A stretch of 64,000 nt of DNA from the NCBI GenBank assembly GCA_900199595.1, contig FZRB01000006.1, positions 88,640 to 152,639 on the forward strand, read 5' to 3'. Positions within the stretch are counted from its first letter, which is position 1, and each line of letters starts with the position of its first letter. The notes below the pieces were generated by a model. It searched no databases. It saw only the letters and a list, made by a program, of their open reading frames with translations, and was not told the DNA's origin. The position numbers and the translations under genes were made by a program. The DNA is from Lachnospiraceae bacterium (GTDB taxonomy: Bacteria; Bacillota; Clostridia; Lachnospirales; Lachnospiraceae). This document shows positions 25,616-35,488 of the stretch, one piece after another.

Positions 25616-26611
25616 TCATTCAATAATAGATTTTATTCTTTTTTTTATCAAAGGATACAAACTAGATAGGTATAAAACCCCAAAATATTTTTTGTAAAAT
25701 ATCTTTTTTCTTAACTGATTAGTATAATCATTATCAACTATCTTTTGTAAATTAATATTATCAAAACAAAAAATAAAGTATCGATATAACATCCTTTTCA
25801 TTTTTTTAGACTTTAAAGTAACTATTTTTTCCATTTGTACATTATAATTATTTAATTCTGCTAAAGCCACATAACGATTGTATTCTTCTATTTTATTATT
25901 CTTTTTATAATAATTTTTTATACAATCAAAATTCCGTTTTATATCCATAATCTTTAAACTTAAGGTTCGAGTCATACTATTGCTCAGAACTCTATATTTA
26001 TAAAAGTCATAATCTACCACTTTTATTTTTTCTATTACTGCAAGATATTTAAGGAAAAAATTTAAATCCTGACCTATACCCACATTATCAAAATACAATC
26101 CATTTTCTCTTATTACATTCATAAGATATAGTTTGTTCGAAGGTACTGGAGACGATAAAACATATTTATACTTATTGTTTATTTTTAATATATTATTATC
26201 TATCTCATAATGGCCAATGGTATTTGATGACTTATCTACTAAACAGTAATTTCCCATTAATAATTCAGTTCCAAATGAATCATCATATATTTTCTGTAAT
26301 GTGTTTTCATCATACAACTCATCATCACTATCTAAAAACAGAACAAACTCTCCTTTAGCAATCTCTAAACCTCTATTTCTAGCGACAGCAGCATTTTGAT
26401 TATACTGTTTGATAAACTTAAACTTTACATCCTTGCAATCTGATAAAACCTCATTAATAGCCAATTCAGAACCATCATCACTACCATCATCTATAATTAT
26501 CAATTCATAATCACTAAAGTTTTGTTTGAAAATGGATTTTAGGCATTTTCTTATATAACTAGAACAATTATAATTTGGTACAATAATACTAATTTTATAT
26601 TTATCACTCAT
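25616..26611 (-). CDS. Family 2 glycosyltransferase
   Basis: A protein of about 331 aa. ISIIVPNYNCSSYIRKCL, IIDDGSDDGSELA and LFLDSDDELYDE are the GT2 core with the DxD site; RNRGLEIAKGEF is also typical. The start at 26611 is chosen since GAGTG precedes it by seven bases; the GTG at 26620 is less likely. The C-terminal quarter is basic. It is just downstream of the polymerase gene (12-20 bases). It transfers one sugar of the repeat unit; the sugar cannot be told. Confidence 0.85.
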   Translation of the reverse strand: MSDKYKISIIVPNYNCSSYIRKCLKSIFKQNFSDYELIIIDDGSDDGSELAINEVLSDCKDVKFKFIKQYNQNAAVARNRGLEIAKGEFVLFLDSDDELYDENTLQKIYDDSFGTELLMGNYCLVDKSSNTIGHYEIDNNILKINNKYKYVLSSPVPSNKLYLMNVIRENGLYFDNVGIGQDLNFFLKYLAVIEKIKVVDYDFYKYRVLSNSMTRTLSLKIMDIKRNFDCIKNYYKKNNKIEEYNRYVALAELNNYNVQMEKIVTLKSKKMKRMLYRYFIFCFDNINLQKIVDNDYTNQLRKKIFYKKYFGVLYLSSLYPLIKKRIKSIIE

Positions 26612-26631
26612 TTTTTTCACTCTATTAATTA

Positions 26632-27945
26632 CTATTCATTTATACTAATACTATCACTAATAAATGTGTTCTTTTTAGATACCTTAATTCTAGTACCAAA
26701 GTAGACTAATGGAACATAATAACAAATCATTTTAACAAGACCTGCAATACTAGCATACCAAGCAAATCTAAAAATTAACAAATATAAAGGAATCATCAGT
26801 ATAACCCTATATTTACTATTTTTATTAAATATCCAACTAACTAACATAAGAAATACAGCCGAGTGAACAAAGCATAGAGCAATTCCACCATTCAACATCG
26901 GTTCTGCAAAAAAAAGACCACCACCTAATGTATTATAATTATTCATAAGAATTTTAGCAGGATTTAAATTCTGATCAGCACTTGGTAATAAATTGGAGAT
27001 ATAGTAAAGATATGTGTATCCATTCAGTGTGTTACCACGTTTCCACATATCGACTGAACAATTAAATGCATGAACAATATCTGCAGCAGTTCCTTGTTTA
27101 ATTAAACTACTAATAAGAGTTTTAAATCCAAACTGATAATAACCGCCCATACGAGTTGTTTGGACACGTATCATAAGAATAAGCAACAATACAGCACAAA
27201 TAATTACTATAAACCTTTTTTTATTAAAAATTTTATCTATTTTTTTATTATCGTTATTATTCTCATGCAAATATCTGATAGCATAATATAAGCAAAATCC
27301 CAAAACAATAACTCTGTCTCCATGCAAAACTATCCAAAAAAGAGATATTATGCTAATTAGTTTCAATATTTTATTTTTTCTTATATAATCATATGAAGCA
27401 GACAACATCAGTAAAGCAATGGGAACAAATAATGACGAGGAAATCTTACCTGCATCTCTTAATAAAACCCCATTTAAACTTGGAAGACTAGGGTAAGCTA
27501 AAATTATTAATGCCATCGATAACACCACATATATGCAAGCAACAGCCTTACTCATTGTAACAGATTTACTATATAACAATTTTTCATTTTGTAAAACTAG
27601 AGTGTATGAAAACAAAATAACTTCAAAAAAATAAAAGAATGCAATACAAACAAAAAGTTCTTTATGATATATTGGAACATTCAAATCATATTTAAGCCTA
27701 CCCGAAGCAAAAGATCTATCAATTGATGCGAAGTATTCTTGAACGAAACTAAACCATAAAATAAATGAAAAAATAGAAAAATATGATAATCTTGCACAAT
27801 AAATTACCAATATCAATCCAAGTGTCACAATTATAAGTTCAATGTGGTTATTTCCAACAAAAAAAGAAGCTACCGATACTATCAAAAAGAAAAAGATTAA
27901 ACTGTTTATAATTAAATTATTTTTTTTAGCTAATTTTAATTGCAT
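26632..27945 (-). CDS. wzy: Wzy-type repeat-unit polymerase
   Basis: A 437-aa membrane protein with about 12 hydrophobic segments and one large outside loop (about residues 265-335, with QFGFKTLISSLIKQGTAAD and GNTLNGYTYLY). The position among transferases and next to Wzx/Wzz-type genes fits the polymerase that links repeat units on the outer face. As is usual for Wzy, sequence motifs are weak, so the call rests on topology and context. An AAGGTGAG site precedes the start. Confidence 0.75.
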   Translation of the reverse strand: MQLKLAKKNNLIINSLIFFFLIVSVASFFVGNNHIELIIVTLGLILVIYCARLSYFSIFSFILWFSFVQEYFASIDRSFASGRLKYDLNVPIYHKELFVCIAFFYFFEVILFSYTLVLQNEKLLYSKSVTMSKAVACIYVVLSMALIILAYPSLPSLNGVLLRDAGKISSSLFVPIALLMLSASYDYIRKNKILKLISIISLFWIVLHGDRVIVLGFCLYYAIRYLHENNNDNKKIDKIFNKKRFIVIICAVLLLILMIRVQTTRMGGYYQFGFKTLISSLIKQGTAADIVHAFNCSVDMWKRGNTLNGYTYLYYISNLLPSADQNLNPAKILMNNYNTLGGGLFFAEPMLNGGIALCFVHSAVFLMLVSWIFNKNSKYRVILMIPLYLLIFRFAWYASIAGLVKMICYYVPLVYFGTRIKVSKKNTFISDSISINE

Positions 27946-28062
27946 TTTTATCTCACCTTGTCAAACGTATATTTACGTATAGCAAAAAAATCTATTAAGA
28001 ACAACTAATATCTTCCTTAGCTAAATAAGACAGAAAAAAACAAATCCATTATACTTTGCCTC

Positions 28063-29184
28063 TCATGATTTATAAATCATCCTTAATCTATCTGAACTAC
28101 GTAAAATGTTAAATTTTGAATTAACTACATTTTCATATCCTTTTTCTTTAAGATGCTTTTTAGGCTGTCTAATACAACGAACCCAATCATTTTCTGTTTC
28201 ATTTATTGAAAGATATCTAATATTACTGTTAAGCATAACATCTTTATTAATTTTATCTGAAGCTAGTATAGGTAAACCAACTGTTTGTGCTTCAATAAGA
28301 GCTATTGGAATCCCCTCAAACAATGATGGAAAAGCAAATATATCCATCGCCTGAAGCAATTCATTAACATTAGTCCTATTTCCAAGAAAAATAACATCTT
28401 TTGAACAGCCTAATTTTAAGGCTTTGGATTCAAGTTTTTCTCGATCCTCTCCGTCTCCAACTAATAACAATACATATTTTTCAGGAGTTTCCTTATTAAG
28501 TATATTTAAAACATCTATTAAGAAAGTCTGATTCTTAACTTTTTTCAAGGCCCCCACATGTCCAATAATAATCTTATTAGAAATATTAAGAGTTTCACGA
28601 GTTTTTAAACGAACCTCATTATTGAACCTATATTTTTGTGGATTAATCCCATTTTGTAAAAAATAAAAATTTGGGCTTTTCAATACTTTAGGTGTAAACA
28701 TCCACTTAGCAGCTTCTTTAGAACAAGCTATAAAAATATTGCCATTTATATTAACTGCTTTTCTAAAAATATTATGAAATAAAAATTTTAAACCTTTATA
28801 ATCTCCATCAATATTACTACTATGTGAATGAACAATAATTTTTTTTACACCAGCTACCCTAGCAGCAACAGTATAAAGAAAATGTTTATAAGCAACTTCA
28901 CTATGAATATGAACAATACCATATTTATGCGTCTTTAAAAAATGCAAAAAAGCAAACGGAAGAATTAGATGACCTACAAATTTATTCTTTCTTAAATTTG
29001 CAGAAAAACATTTTCCCCCCGACATTTTAATGGTATGGTAAACGGAGTCATTAATAAATGTCCCCATTGTATAATAATCAAAAATAAATTCATCGGATAA
29101 AAAACTATACAAATACTGCATTAGTGTAAATGCACCATTTCCTCCGTTATTGTCTATATTAACCTGTAGTACTCTGGTTTTCAT
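28063..29184 (-). CDS. Family 4 (GT-B) glycosyltransferase, EpsF-like
   Basis: A 373-aa GT-B fold protein. GNGAFTLMQYLYSFL at the N-terminus, IIGHVGALKKVKNQTFLID as the donor-domain start, and SLFEGIPIALIEAQTVGLPIL (the E-x7-E motif) define GT4. HIHSEVAY and VHSHSS lie in the acceptor domain. The start codon follows at once on the stop of the GT2 gene upstream (TAGATG). It probably transfers hexose or HexNAc in the repeat unit. Confidence 0.87.
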   Translation of the reverse strand: MKTRVLQVNIDNNGGNGAFTLMQYLYSFLSDEFIFDYYTMGTFINDSVYHTIKMSGGKCFSANLRKNKFVGHLILPFAFLHFLKTHKYGIVHIHSEVAYKHFLYTVAARVAGVKKIIVHSHSSNIDGDYKGLKFLFHNIFRKAVNINGNIFIACSKEAAKWMFTPKVLKSPNFYFLQNGINPQKYRFNNEVRLKTRETLNISNKIIIGHVGALKKVKNQTFLIDVLNILNKETPEKYVLLLVGDGEDREKLESKALKLGCSKDVIFLGNRTNVNELLQAMDIFAFPSLFEGIPIALIEAQTVGLPILASDKINKDVMLNSNIRYLSINETENDWVRCIRQPKKHLKEKGYENVVNSKFNILRSSDRLRMIYKS

Positions 29185-30036
29185 CTATCGAACCATCCTA
29201 TTATTATAATTTCCATAAAAACCACGTTTCGCATCATATATTCCTTTTTTTATCATACTAAAGTATTCTAATTTATTATCAAAAAACAAAACAACTTTCA
29301 TGTACTTATATACATGATACAAAAAACAATACAAACTATGATATTTTCTATGAATATAAAATGCCGTTCTAAACTGATAATAGAATCTTACTGGTGTATC
29401 TTTACCACATCTTAATATTGTTTTTCCAAATATTTTCACTTCAAAAGTTTCTGCAGGTCTATGATTTAATACTGCTTCAGAGCATTCTATAATTTTATAT
29501 CCTTTTTTTATTACCCTTAAACAATATTCCACATCCAACGAATAAAAATATGTTTTATAATCAAAGAGTCCTATTTTTTTTAAAACATTAGTACTATATA
29601 AACATCCCGTCATATCAGGATGTTTTATTTCTCTATAACCTACACTTGCTTTTTTAGGTCTTCTATCAATATTAAAAACCGGCGCTATAATCGCAACTTT
29701 CTCAGTGTTATTATTCTGAATAAATCTCTTGTATATAGATATTGCATCATTTTGAAATGTACCATCTGGATTCATGACCAAAACCCAATCTGCCCCATTC
29801 TTAATACATTTCTTAAATCCACGATTTACAGATGCAGTTAATCCAATATTTTTTATATTATTAACATATTCGACTTTTCCAAGATGTTTATTTATAAAAT
29901 CTGAACAAACATCATAATTATCTTTCCCACTGTCATCCATCAGATAGCAATAATCTAAATCATCCACATACTTCTCTATATTGACAAAATCGCTTTTTTG
30001 AGGATTGTAGATTGCTACAACACCATATAATTTCAT
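29185..30036 (-). CDS. Family 2 glycosyltransferase, rhamnosyltransferase-like
   Basis: A 283-aa protein with the N-terminal LYGVVAIYNP layout of WbbL/RfbF-like transferases, KNIGLTASVNRGFKK and VLVMNPDGTF, where the usual DxD is replaced by NPDG. DVEYCLRVIKKGYKI and LNHRPAETFEVK follow, as in rhamnosyl/deoxyhexosyl transferases. A 6-deoxy sugar donor would fit the Rml genes here, but no RmlD is seen. The catalytic metal site variant should be noted. Confidence 0.8.
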   Translation of the reverse strand: MKLYGVVAIYNPQKSDFVNIEKYVDDLDYCYLMDDSGKDNYDVCSDFINKHLGKVEYVNNIKNIGLTASVNRGFKKCIKNGADWVLVMNPDGTFQNDAISIYKRFIQNNNTEKVAIIAPVFNIDRRPKKASVGYREIKHPDMTGCLYSTNVLKKIGLFDYKTYFYSLDVEYCLRVIKKGYKIIECSEAVLNHRPAETFEVKIFGKTILRCGKDTPVRFYYQFRTAFYIHRKYHSLYCFLYHVYKYMKVVLFFDNKLEYFSMIKKGIYDAKRGFYGNYNNRMVR

Positions 30037-30069
30037 AAAAATACTACCATGCTATAAGAAAAAATCTTC

Positions 30070-31053
30070 CTAAATTAGCCCTTTCTCTTTATACCAATTG
30101 ATTACTGTTTTTATGCCTTGTTCCATTGATACTTCAGGCGAAAACTTAATATCTTTTTCAGCCTTAGAAATATCATATATTCTGTCGTTTATTGTCATCT
30201 CTATATTTCTTTTTGTTACGATAGGGTTCTTTTTTAGAAGAATAAATAATCTCTCTTCAACGGCGGCTGCAAGAATCATAATTCTGGCAGGTATCCGAAT
30301 CATTCTCAATTTAACACCTAAAGTTTTTGCTATTATTTTTCCTGAATCAATAAAATCTATTGATTTTTTTGAAGTAACAATATATGTTTCGCCAATTATT
30401 CCATATTCAACAAGATTTACAAGCGCTTGAGCAAAATCTGTTACATAAATATTTGAAGTATAGTTATGTCCTTTCCCAATTTTTATAAACAAACCTTTTT
30501 TTACGAGCTTAGCCAAAGTTAAATATGAATAATTCGGCTCATTAATGCCATATACTTTTGTCGGACGTACAATAATGACAGGAAAACCTTTTTGTGCTTT
30601 TCTCCTTAATAATTTTTCAACTTCATATTTTGTTACTTGATACGGAAGATAAGGTTTACATTTACTTTTTTCACTAATTGGATTTTCTTTAACCAATCCC
30701 ATTGCCGCTGTGGAACTAATATATATAAATTTTTTAATATGTTTACACTCACTCAACAGATTTTGTGTACCAACAACATTGATATCTCTATATATCTTAA
30801 AGTTTTTTTCATTAGGTAAATCATTCCCACTTTTTGCTACTAAATGAAACACAATATCTATCCCATCACAGCATCCTTTTAAACTATCCTTTTGAGTTAC
30901 ATCTCCAATGTGGTATTCACATTTATCGCCAAATAAACTCTTTGCATTTTCAATATTTCTTACCAATAATCTAACTTCGTATCCTTTATTTAAAAGCATC
31001 GGAACAAAATAACCACCTATAAAACCAGTACCACCAGTCACTAATATTTTCAT
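30070..31053 (-). CDS. NAD-dependent epimerase/dehydratase
   Basis: A 327-aa extended SDR. KILVTGGTGFIGGYF binds NAD; ISSTAAMG and PYQVTKYEVEKLL hold the Ser/Thr and YxxxK catalytic residues. GHNYTSNIYVTDFAQAL is a typical late motif. AAGGAGAT precedes the start. It lies between GT8 and GT2 genes. The substrate is unknown; reduction of a 4-keto sugar (in place of RmlD) is one possibility given that RmlC is present and RmlD is not. Confidence 0.82.
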   Translation of the reverse strand: MKILVTGGTGFIGGYFVPMLLNKGYEVRLLVRNIENAKSLFGDKCEYHIGDVTQKDSLKGCCDGIDIVFHLVAKSGNDLPNEKNFKIYRDINVVGTQNLLSECKHIKKFIYISSTAAMGLVKENPISEKSKCKPYLPYQVTKYEVEKLLRRKAQKGFPVIIVRPTKVYGINEPNYSYLTLAKLVKKGLFIKIGKGHNYTSNIYVTDFAQALVNLVEYGIIGETYIVTSKKSIDFIDSGKIIAKTLGVKLRMIRIPARIMILAAAVEERLFILLKKNPIVTKRNIEMTINDRIYDISKAEKDIKFSPEVSMEQGIKTVINWYKEKGLI

Positions 31054-31059
31054 ATATTA

Positions 31060-32046
31060 TCATCTCCTTGAAAATAACCTTATCGTTATAGGCTTAATAT
31101 TAGAATGAAGAATACCCAAGATTCTTAATGATACTTTTTTAGGCAAAAGCCCAACAATTCTTACTATCTTGGATTCATTTGAACAAAAATTCATGTAAGT
31201 TAAATTTCTATGTTTCCACGGACTCATCCCCATATATTTTTTAAATTCATTTGCTAATGGGTGATTTGTATTTACAAACCACGGTCTAACCGTTAGCATA
31301 TTAGTTGTATAATGAATAATGACAGAATTTTTTAATGCATTATTTAATTCATCTTCACAATAATAATTTGTTGGTTGTCGAAGCATCCTAATTTCGTTAT
31401 AAGAATATGTAGTAGCTATTGTCATCACATCATACTGAGGTGGAAGCACACCAATATGTTTTTTAAAAGCCCCATTCAGAACATCTTGATCAGCATAATT
31501 AATTAGTTTTTCATATTTTGACATAAAATAGTCAAGTCTTTTATATATATTTACTCTTCTTAAATCCATAAGATTTATTAACAATACACCTGCATTTACA
31601 TACAAGCCATTTGATTTCAATCCTATATTTTTCTTATATTCTTTTCCTATACAATCTTTAACTCCCCAAAAAATAAAGCCAGACACATCCCAATTATCAA
31701 GTTCTCTAATACTACCATTTATAATTGTGTCGCAATCAAGATATAAAACCTTGTTAAGTTCTATCGGAAGAAGCTCTCCAGAAAACAATCTTGTAAAAGC
31801 ACTAAGTGGCCACCTAGCTGAGATCAAAGTCTCCGGAATATTTAATTGCGGTACATCTAAAACATTTATTTCTCTTCTATATTTATCACCTATGTTCTTG
31901 AGAATCATTTTATTCTCATCAGAAATATTTTCACCTAATAGCCACACTTTGAGATTATTCAGTTCTTTATTATTCTCAAACAGTGAAATTGCCGAGATGC
32001 CCATTAGCCATACATAGTTATTATCACATGTGTATAAAACATCCAT
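31060..32046 (-). CDS. Family 8 glycosyltransferase
   Basis: A 328-aa GT8 enzyme. VLYTCDNNYVWLMGISAISL at the N-terminus, VLYLDCDTIINGSI (DxD, about residue 102) and YADQDVLNGAF (about 181) are diagnostic. VIIHYTTNMLTVRPW near the C-terminus is the second metal-ligand region. GGAGTTGATGAG precedes the start. GT8 enzymes retain the donor's configuration and often add galactose or glucose. It is the first transferase after the RmlC gene. Confidence 0.88.
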   Translation of the reverse strand: MDVLYTCDNNYVWLMGISAISLFENNKELNNLKVWLLGENISDENKMILKNIGDKYRREINVLDVPQLNIPETLISARWPLSAFTRLFSGELLPIELNKVLYLDCDTIINGSIRELDNWDVSGFIFWGVKDCIGKEYKKNIGLKSNGLYVNAGVLLINLMDLRRVNIYKRLDYFMSKYEKLINYADQDVLNGAFKKHIGVLPPQYDVMTIATTYSYNEIRMLRQPTNYYCEDELNNALKNSVIIHYTTNMLTVRPWFVNTNHPLANEFKKYMGMSPWKHRNLTYMNFCSNESKIVRIVGLLPKKVSLRILGILHSNIKPITIRLFSRR

Positions 32047-32057
32047 CTCATCAACTC

Positions 32058-32603
32058 CTAAATAATTAATGTAGAAAAATCAGGACTATTCCTGTCATTA
32101 TCGTTTTGAATAGGATTCCATACAGGCCAATTTATTTCAAATTCGTTGCTATTCCAAGCAAAACTGATTTCGTCTCCTGCAACCCAATGAGTAGTTACTT
32201 TAAAAAGGACTCGTGCATCAGACAAAGCTAAGTATCCATGTCCAAAACCTTCAGGAATATATAACTGTTTTTTATTCTCTGATGATAGTATTATACCGTA
32301 CCATTTTTTATAGGTTTTACTTTCCGAACGTAAATCGATAACCACATCATATATTTCGCCATCTAATACCCTTATCAATTTCGCCTGCGGATGAGATCGA
32401 TTAACATGAAAACCTCGAAGTACATCTTTTTTACTGAACGCTTCATTGTCCTGAACAAACGAATCTGTAATTCCAATTTGGGCTAAATCGTCATTATTGA
32501 ACGATTCCATTAGATATCCTCGATTATCCTCATAAGCTTTTGGAATTATAATTGTTAATCCTTTTAATCCACCGACATTGTGGATTACATCAATTTTACC
32601 CAT
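32058..32603 (-). CDS. rmlC: dTDP-4-dehydrorhamnose 3,5-epimerase family protein RmlC
   Basis: A protein of about 181 aa with a cupin fold. LRGFHVNRSHPQAKLIRVLD holds the catalytic His, and LYIPEGFGHGYLAL the second conserved block; VVIDLR lies between. The start at 32603 is preferred because AGGA stands eight bases ahead; seven extra residues would come from an upstream ATG. It epimerises C3 and C5 of dTDP-4-keto-6-deoxyglucose. No RmlD reductase is found, so either it is elsewhere, or one of the two SDR genes here replaces it. Confidence 0.88.
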   Translation of the reverse strand: MGKIDVIHNVGGLKGLTIIIPKAYEDNRGYLMESFNNDDLAQIGITDSFVQDNEAFSKKDVLRGFHVNRSHPQAKLIRVLDGEIYDVVIDLRSESKTYKKWYGIILSSENKKQLYIPEGFGHGYLALSDARVLFKVTTHWVAGDEISFAWNSNEFEINWPVWNPIQNDNDRNSPDFSTLII

Positions 32604-32724
32604 ATATTCTATCCTGCAACTCATGCGTAATTAATAAATCAACTTACTTTATTCATGAAGTTAAATCATAATCATCCAAATCATGATAGTTCATCAATTT
32701 TCAAACTATACAAATAAACTATAA

Positions 32725-34185
32725 TTATTTAGACCCTTCTCTATAAAAAACAACCTTCACTGTCTGAAGTATTATCTTTAAATCATTCCACATACTCCAT
32801 GACCTTATATACTCACTATCAAGCCTTACCACTTCTTCAAAATCAGTGATATTACTTCTTCCACTAACCTGCCAGAGACCTGTAAGTCCAGGTTTAATTC
32901 TCATTCTGATCTTATGATAGATATCATACTGTTCCCATTCATCAACTGTAGGCGGTCTTGTACCCACAAGAGACATATCGCCCTTAAATACATTCCAGAA
33001 CTGTGGGAATTCATCTATAGAAAATGTCCTAATAACCCAACCAACAGATTTCCTTGAACCATCCGGACCTGATCCTATGATTCTAGGATCATTCTCCATC
33101 TTAAACATAAGTCCCTGCATTTCATTTTTAGACATAAGCTCTGCCTTACGTTTTTCAGCATCCATGTACATACTTCGGAATTTATATATCTTAAATACAC
33201 GTCCATTCTTTCCTATTCTATCCTGAGAAAAGAATATCGGGCCTGGATCAGATATATAAATAGCAGGCGCTACAAAGATAAAGAGTATTCCAGTAAAAAT
33301 CAATCCAACTGTTGATCCAAGTATATCTATTATTCTTTTTAATAGCATATCACTACTCGATACAAGTCTGATAGTACTTGACAACACTGGTACACCGGCC
33401 ATTTTTTCAACAGCAGTTTCTCCCATCAGTGAATCTATCTGGTCTATTACTATATGAACAGTAAGACCAATCATTTCACATTCTTCTATAAGAGTATTAA
33501 CCTCTCTATTATCATTAAGTCCGGCAAATATTATTTCATCAACTACATTCTTTTCTATATATTCAAAAGTACCTTCTCTATCAGTTGCAATAATAGGAAT
33601 ACCTTGAATTATTTTTTTAGAGTTAATGATAGATTTACTAGAATCATTATTATCAAATGCAACTATACCTTTAATTGAAAAATCAACTATACCTCTATCA
33701 TATATCTTATTTATAACCTTCTCAGCAGTTTCAAAATCAGCAACAAGGATAACTTCTCTTTTATCAGTCTGAGCTATACGTTTTATAAGATATCTTTTTC
33801 TTAAAACTCTTCCAACATAAACTAATAATATTGAAAAAAGATAAAACAGAACAACCGAAGTTCTTGATAACGCAGTAGTTTCTTTTTGTAAGAATGATAA
33901 AAACAGTACTCCAACAAAAACAAAGGATACAAATGTAAATACCTTTCTGAATTCAACACCGTATCCCCTATATAGTATACTTTTATAAGTTCTTAGCATT
34001 ACACCGGCAACTAAAGCCAGTAGAATAATTATAAAAGTATATGAAAGATATATAGAATTATCAAACATATTAAAAGCTCGATGTCTTACAACATAAGCAA
34101 GCCAAAAAGCAAAACATAACAAGATTATATCTATAACAATAAAATCAAGATGCTTTATTAAACTGTTAGAATTCTTTTTATACAT
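32725..34185 (-). CDS. Polyprenyl-phosphate sugar phosphotransferase (WbaP/CpsE-like)
   Basis: A 486-aa initiating enzyme. Five N-terminal membrane segments (to about residue 130), a CoA-binding-like domain, then the catalytic half: DILGSTVGLIFTGILF anchor, DPGPIFFSQDRIGKNG, FKIYKFRSMYMDAE and DEFPQFWNVFKGDMSLVG with TRPPT. It moves sugar 1-phosphate from a nucleotide sugar to undecaprenyl phosphate, the first step of repeat-unit synthesis. It is placed right after the regulatory Cps genes, as in many Gram-positive capsule loci. Confidence 0.93.
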   Translation of the reverse strand: MYKKNSNSLIKHLDFIVIDIILLCFAFWLAYVVRHRAFNMFDNSIYLSYTFIIILLALVAGVMLRTYKSILYRGYGVEFRKVFTFVSFVFVGVLFLSFLQKETTALSRTSVVLFYLFSILLVYVGRVLRKRYLIKRIAQTDKREVILVADFETAEKVINKIYDRGIVDFSIKGIVAFDNNDSSKSIINSKKIIQGIPIIATDREGTFEYIEKNVVDEIIFAGLNDNREVNTLIEECEMIGLTVHIVIDQIDSLMGETAVEKMAGVPVLSSTIRLVSSSDMLLKRIIDILGSTVGLIFTGILFIFVAPAIYISDPGPIFFSQDRIGKNGRVFKIYKFRSMYMDAEKRKAELMSKNEMQGLMFKMENDPRIIGSGPDGSRKSVGWVIRTFSIDEFPQFWNVFKGDMSLVGTRPPTVDEWEQYDIYHKIRMRIKPGLTGLWQVSGRSNITDFEEVVRLDSEYIRSWSMWNDLKIILQTVKVVFYREGSK

Positions 34186-34271
34186 CTATTATCACCATAA
34201 ACAAACAGAAAAAGCCAAAAAAGTAAAAATACAAAGAATACCCTTACCCCTTTGACTTAATTATCATAATA

Positions 34272-34757
34272 TCAATCATTTGCCTTAACAAAGAGTAGCT
34301 TATACACAAATCTTATCCCCGATGTAAAGATAAACTGTAACAGTCCGCCTACTAGATAGAATACGTATGGAAAATCAAGTTTCAGAACTGTCATTATACC
34401 AACATAAACAAATATAGAAATAAAATTAATAATAATAAGGCGTCTTACTTCTGCTACACTTATATCTATCAGGCTGTTCACATACAGCTTGAAGATAAAA
34501 AAGAATATAATAACTGTCATTGCAAAAAATGGTGTCGCGATGAGTATCATAGTTATGTATAATCCATTCACATATCTACCATCCAGAGGACATATAGACA
34601 TCAGCGACACCACATAAGCAAGTATAATAAAGATGTAATCAAAGAGAAGTATCAGACAGTTCTTGATATCAGGTTTAAACTTTTTCTTTATTTCTACCTG
34701 AACAGCATCTTCGATTACTTCGTTATTAACATTCTCGTTTACAGAAACATTACTCAT
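34272..34757 (-). CDS. Lone four-helix membrane domain, CapD/FlaA1 N-terminus-like
   Basis: A 161-aa protein. A soluble acidic N-terminus (about 30 residues) is followed by four membrane segments (about 34-55, 68-92, 108-125 and 130-150). The pattern, with FDYIFIILAYVVSL and KLY...DISVAEVRRL, resembles the membrane part of CapD/FlaA1 dehydratases or of polyprenyl-phosphate transferases, but the soluble catalytic domain is absent. Its start shares one base with the cpsD stop (TAATG). It could be a modulator of CpsD or of the next gene. I do not know a characterised stand-alone case. Confidence 0.7.
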   Translation of the reverse strand: MSNVSVNENVNNEVIEDAVQVEIKKKFKPDIKNCLILLFDYIFIILAYVVSLMSICPLDGRYVNGLYITMILIATPFFAMTVIIFFFIFKLYVNSLIDISVAEVRRLIIINFISIFVYVGIMTVLKLDFPYVFYLVGGLLQFIFTSGIRFVYKLLFVKAND

Positions 34758-35476
34758 TAACTCTCGTCTCCATAATCTCCATAGCCATAGCTGTCATAAT
34801 AGCCATAGTAGCCCTTGTTATAACCGTAATAGCCTTTACCGCTGTTCTGAACCTTATTCAGTATAGCACCCAGGATCTTGCAGTCACCCTGCTCCAGCTG
34901 TTTCTTAACCCCTTGTACTACCTTGTAGCTGACATTGTCAGTCTCAACCACTATTATAGCACCATCACAGACCTTTGCAACTAAAACTGCATCAATTACT
35001 GAACCAAGTGGTGGACAATCGATGATTATATAGTCATATTTCTCTCTGCAGTACTCTATAAGCTTTGCGAATTTGGAACTCCCCAGGAGCTCTGCAGGGT
35101 TTGGAGATTTGGTTCCTGTAAAGATAACATCAAGATTTTCAACATTTGTTGTACAGATAATACTATCCACTTCCTTGATCTGACCTGATAGGTAATGTGT
35201 CAAACCTTTTACTTCTTTATCAACACCATATCTTGCAAGTACAACAGATTTTCTTATATCACCATCTATATAGAGAGTCTTCTTTCTGTCTTCAGCTATA
35301 GATCTTGCTATATTGAAGCTGACCTCAGTCTTTCCTTCATTAGGTATACTACTAGTCATGGCTATAGCCTTGATATTATCACCGGAGAAGCTGATATTTG
35401 TTCTTATTCTTTTGTAGGATTCATTTATCTTAAAATCAAGCTCTTTCAGATTTTCGAATTTTATTTCTTGAGACAA
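34757..35476 (-). CDS. cpsD: Bacterial tyrosine kinase CpsD
   Basis: A 239-aa BY-kinase. TSSIPNEGKTEVSFNIA is the modified Walker A, LYIDGDIRK the Walker A' and YIIIDCPPLGS the Walker B. The last 25 residues hold a cluster of Tyr (YYGYNKGYYGYY, then YGYGDYG), the autophosphorylation tail. It pairs with the membrane protein CpsC and is dephosphorylated by CpsB, controlling chain length and export. The gene order cpsB-cpsC-cpsD is standard. Confidence 0.94.
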   Translation of the reverse strand: MSQEIKFENLKELDFKINESYKRIRTNISFSGDNIKAIAMTSSIPNEGKTEVSFNIARSIAEDRKKTLYIDGDIRKSVVLARYGVDKEVKGLTHYLSGQIKEVDSIICTTNVENLDVIFTGTKSPNPAELLGSSKFAKLIEYCREKYDYIIIDCPPLGSVIDAVLVAKVCDGAIIVVETDNVSYKVVQGVKKQLEQGDCKILGAILNKVQNSGKGYYGYNKGYYGYYDSYGYGDYGDES

Positions 35477-35488
35477 TTTATTATCCCC

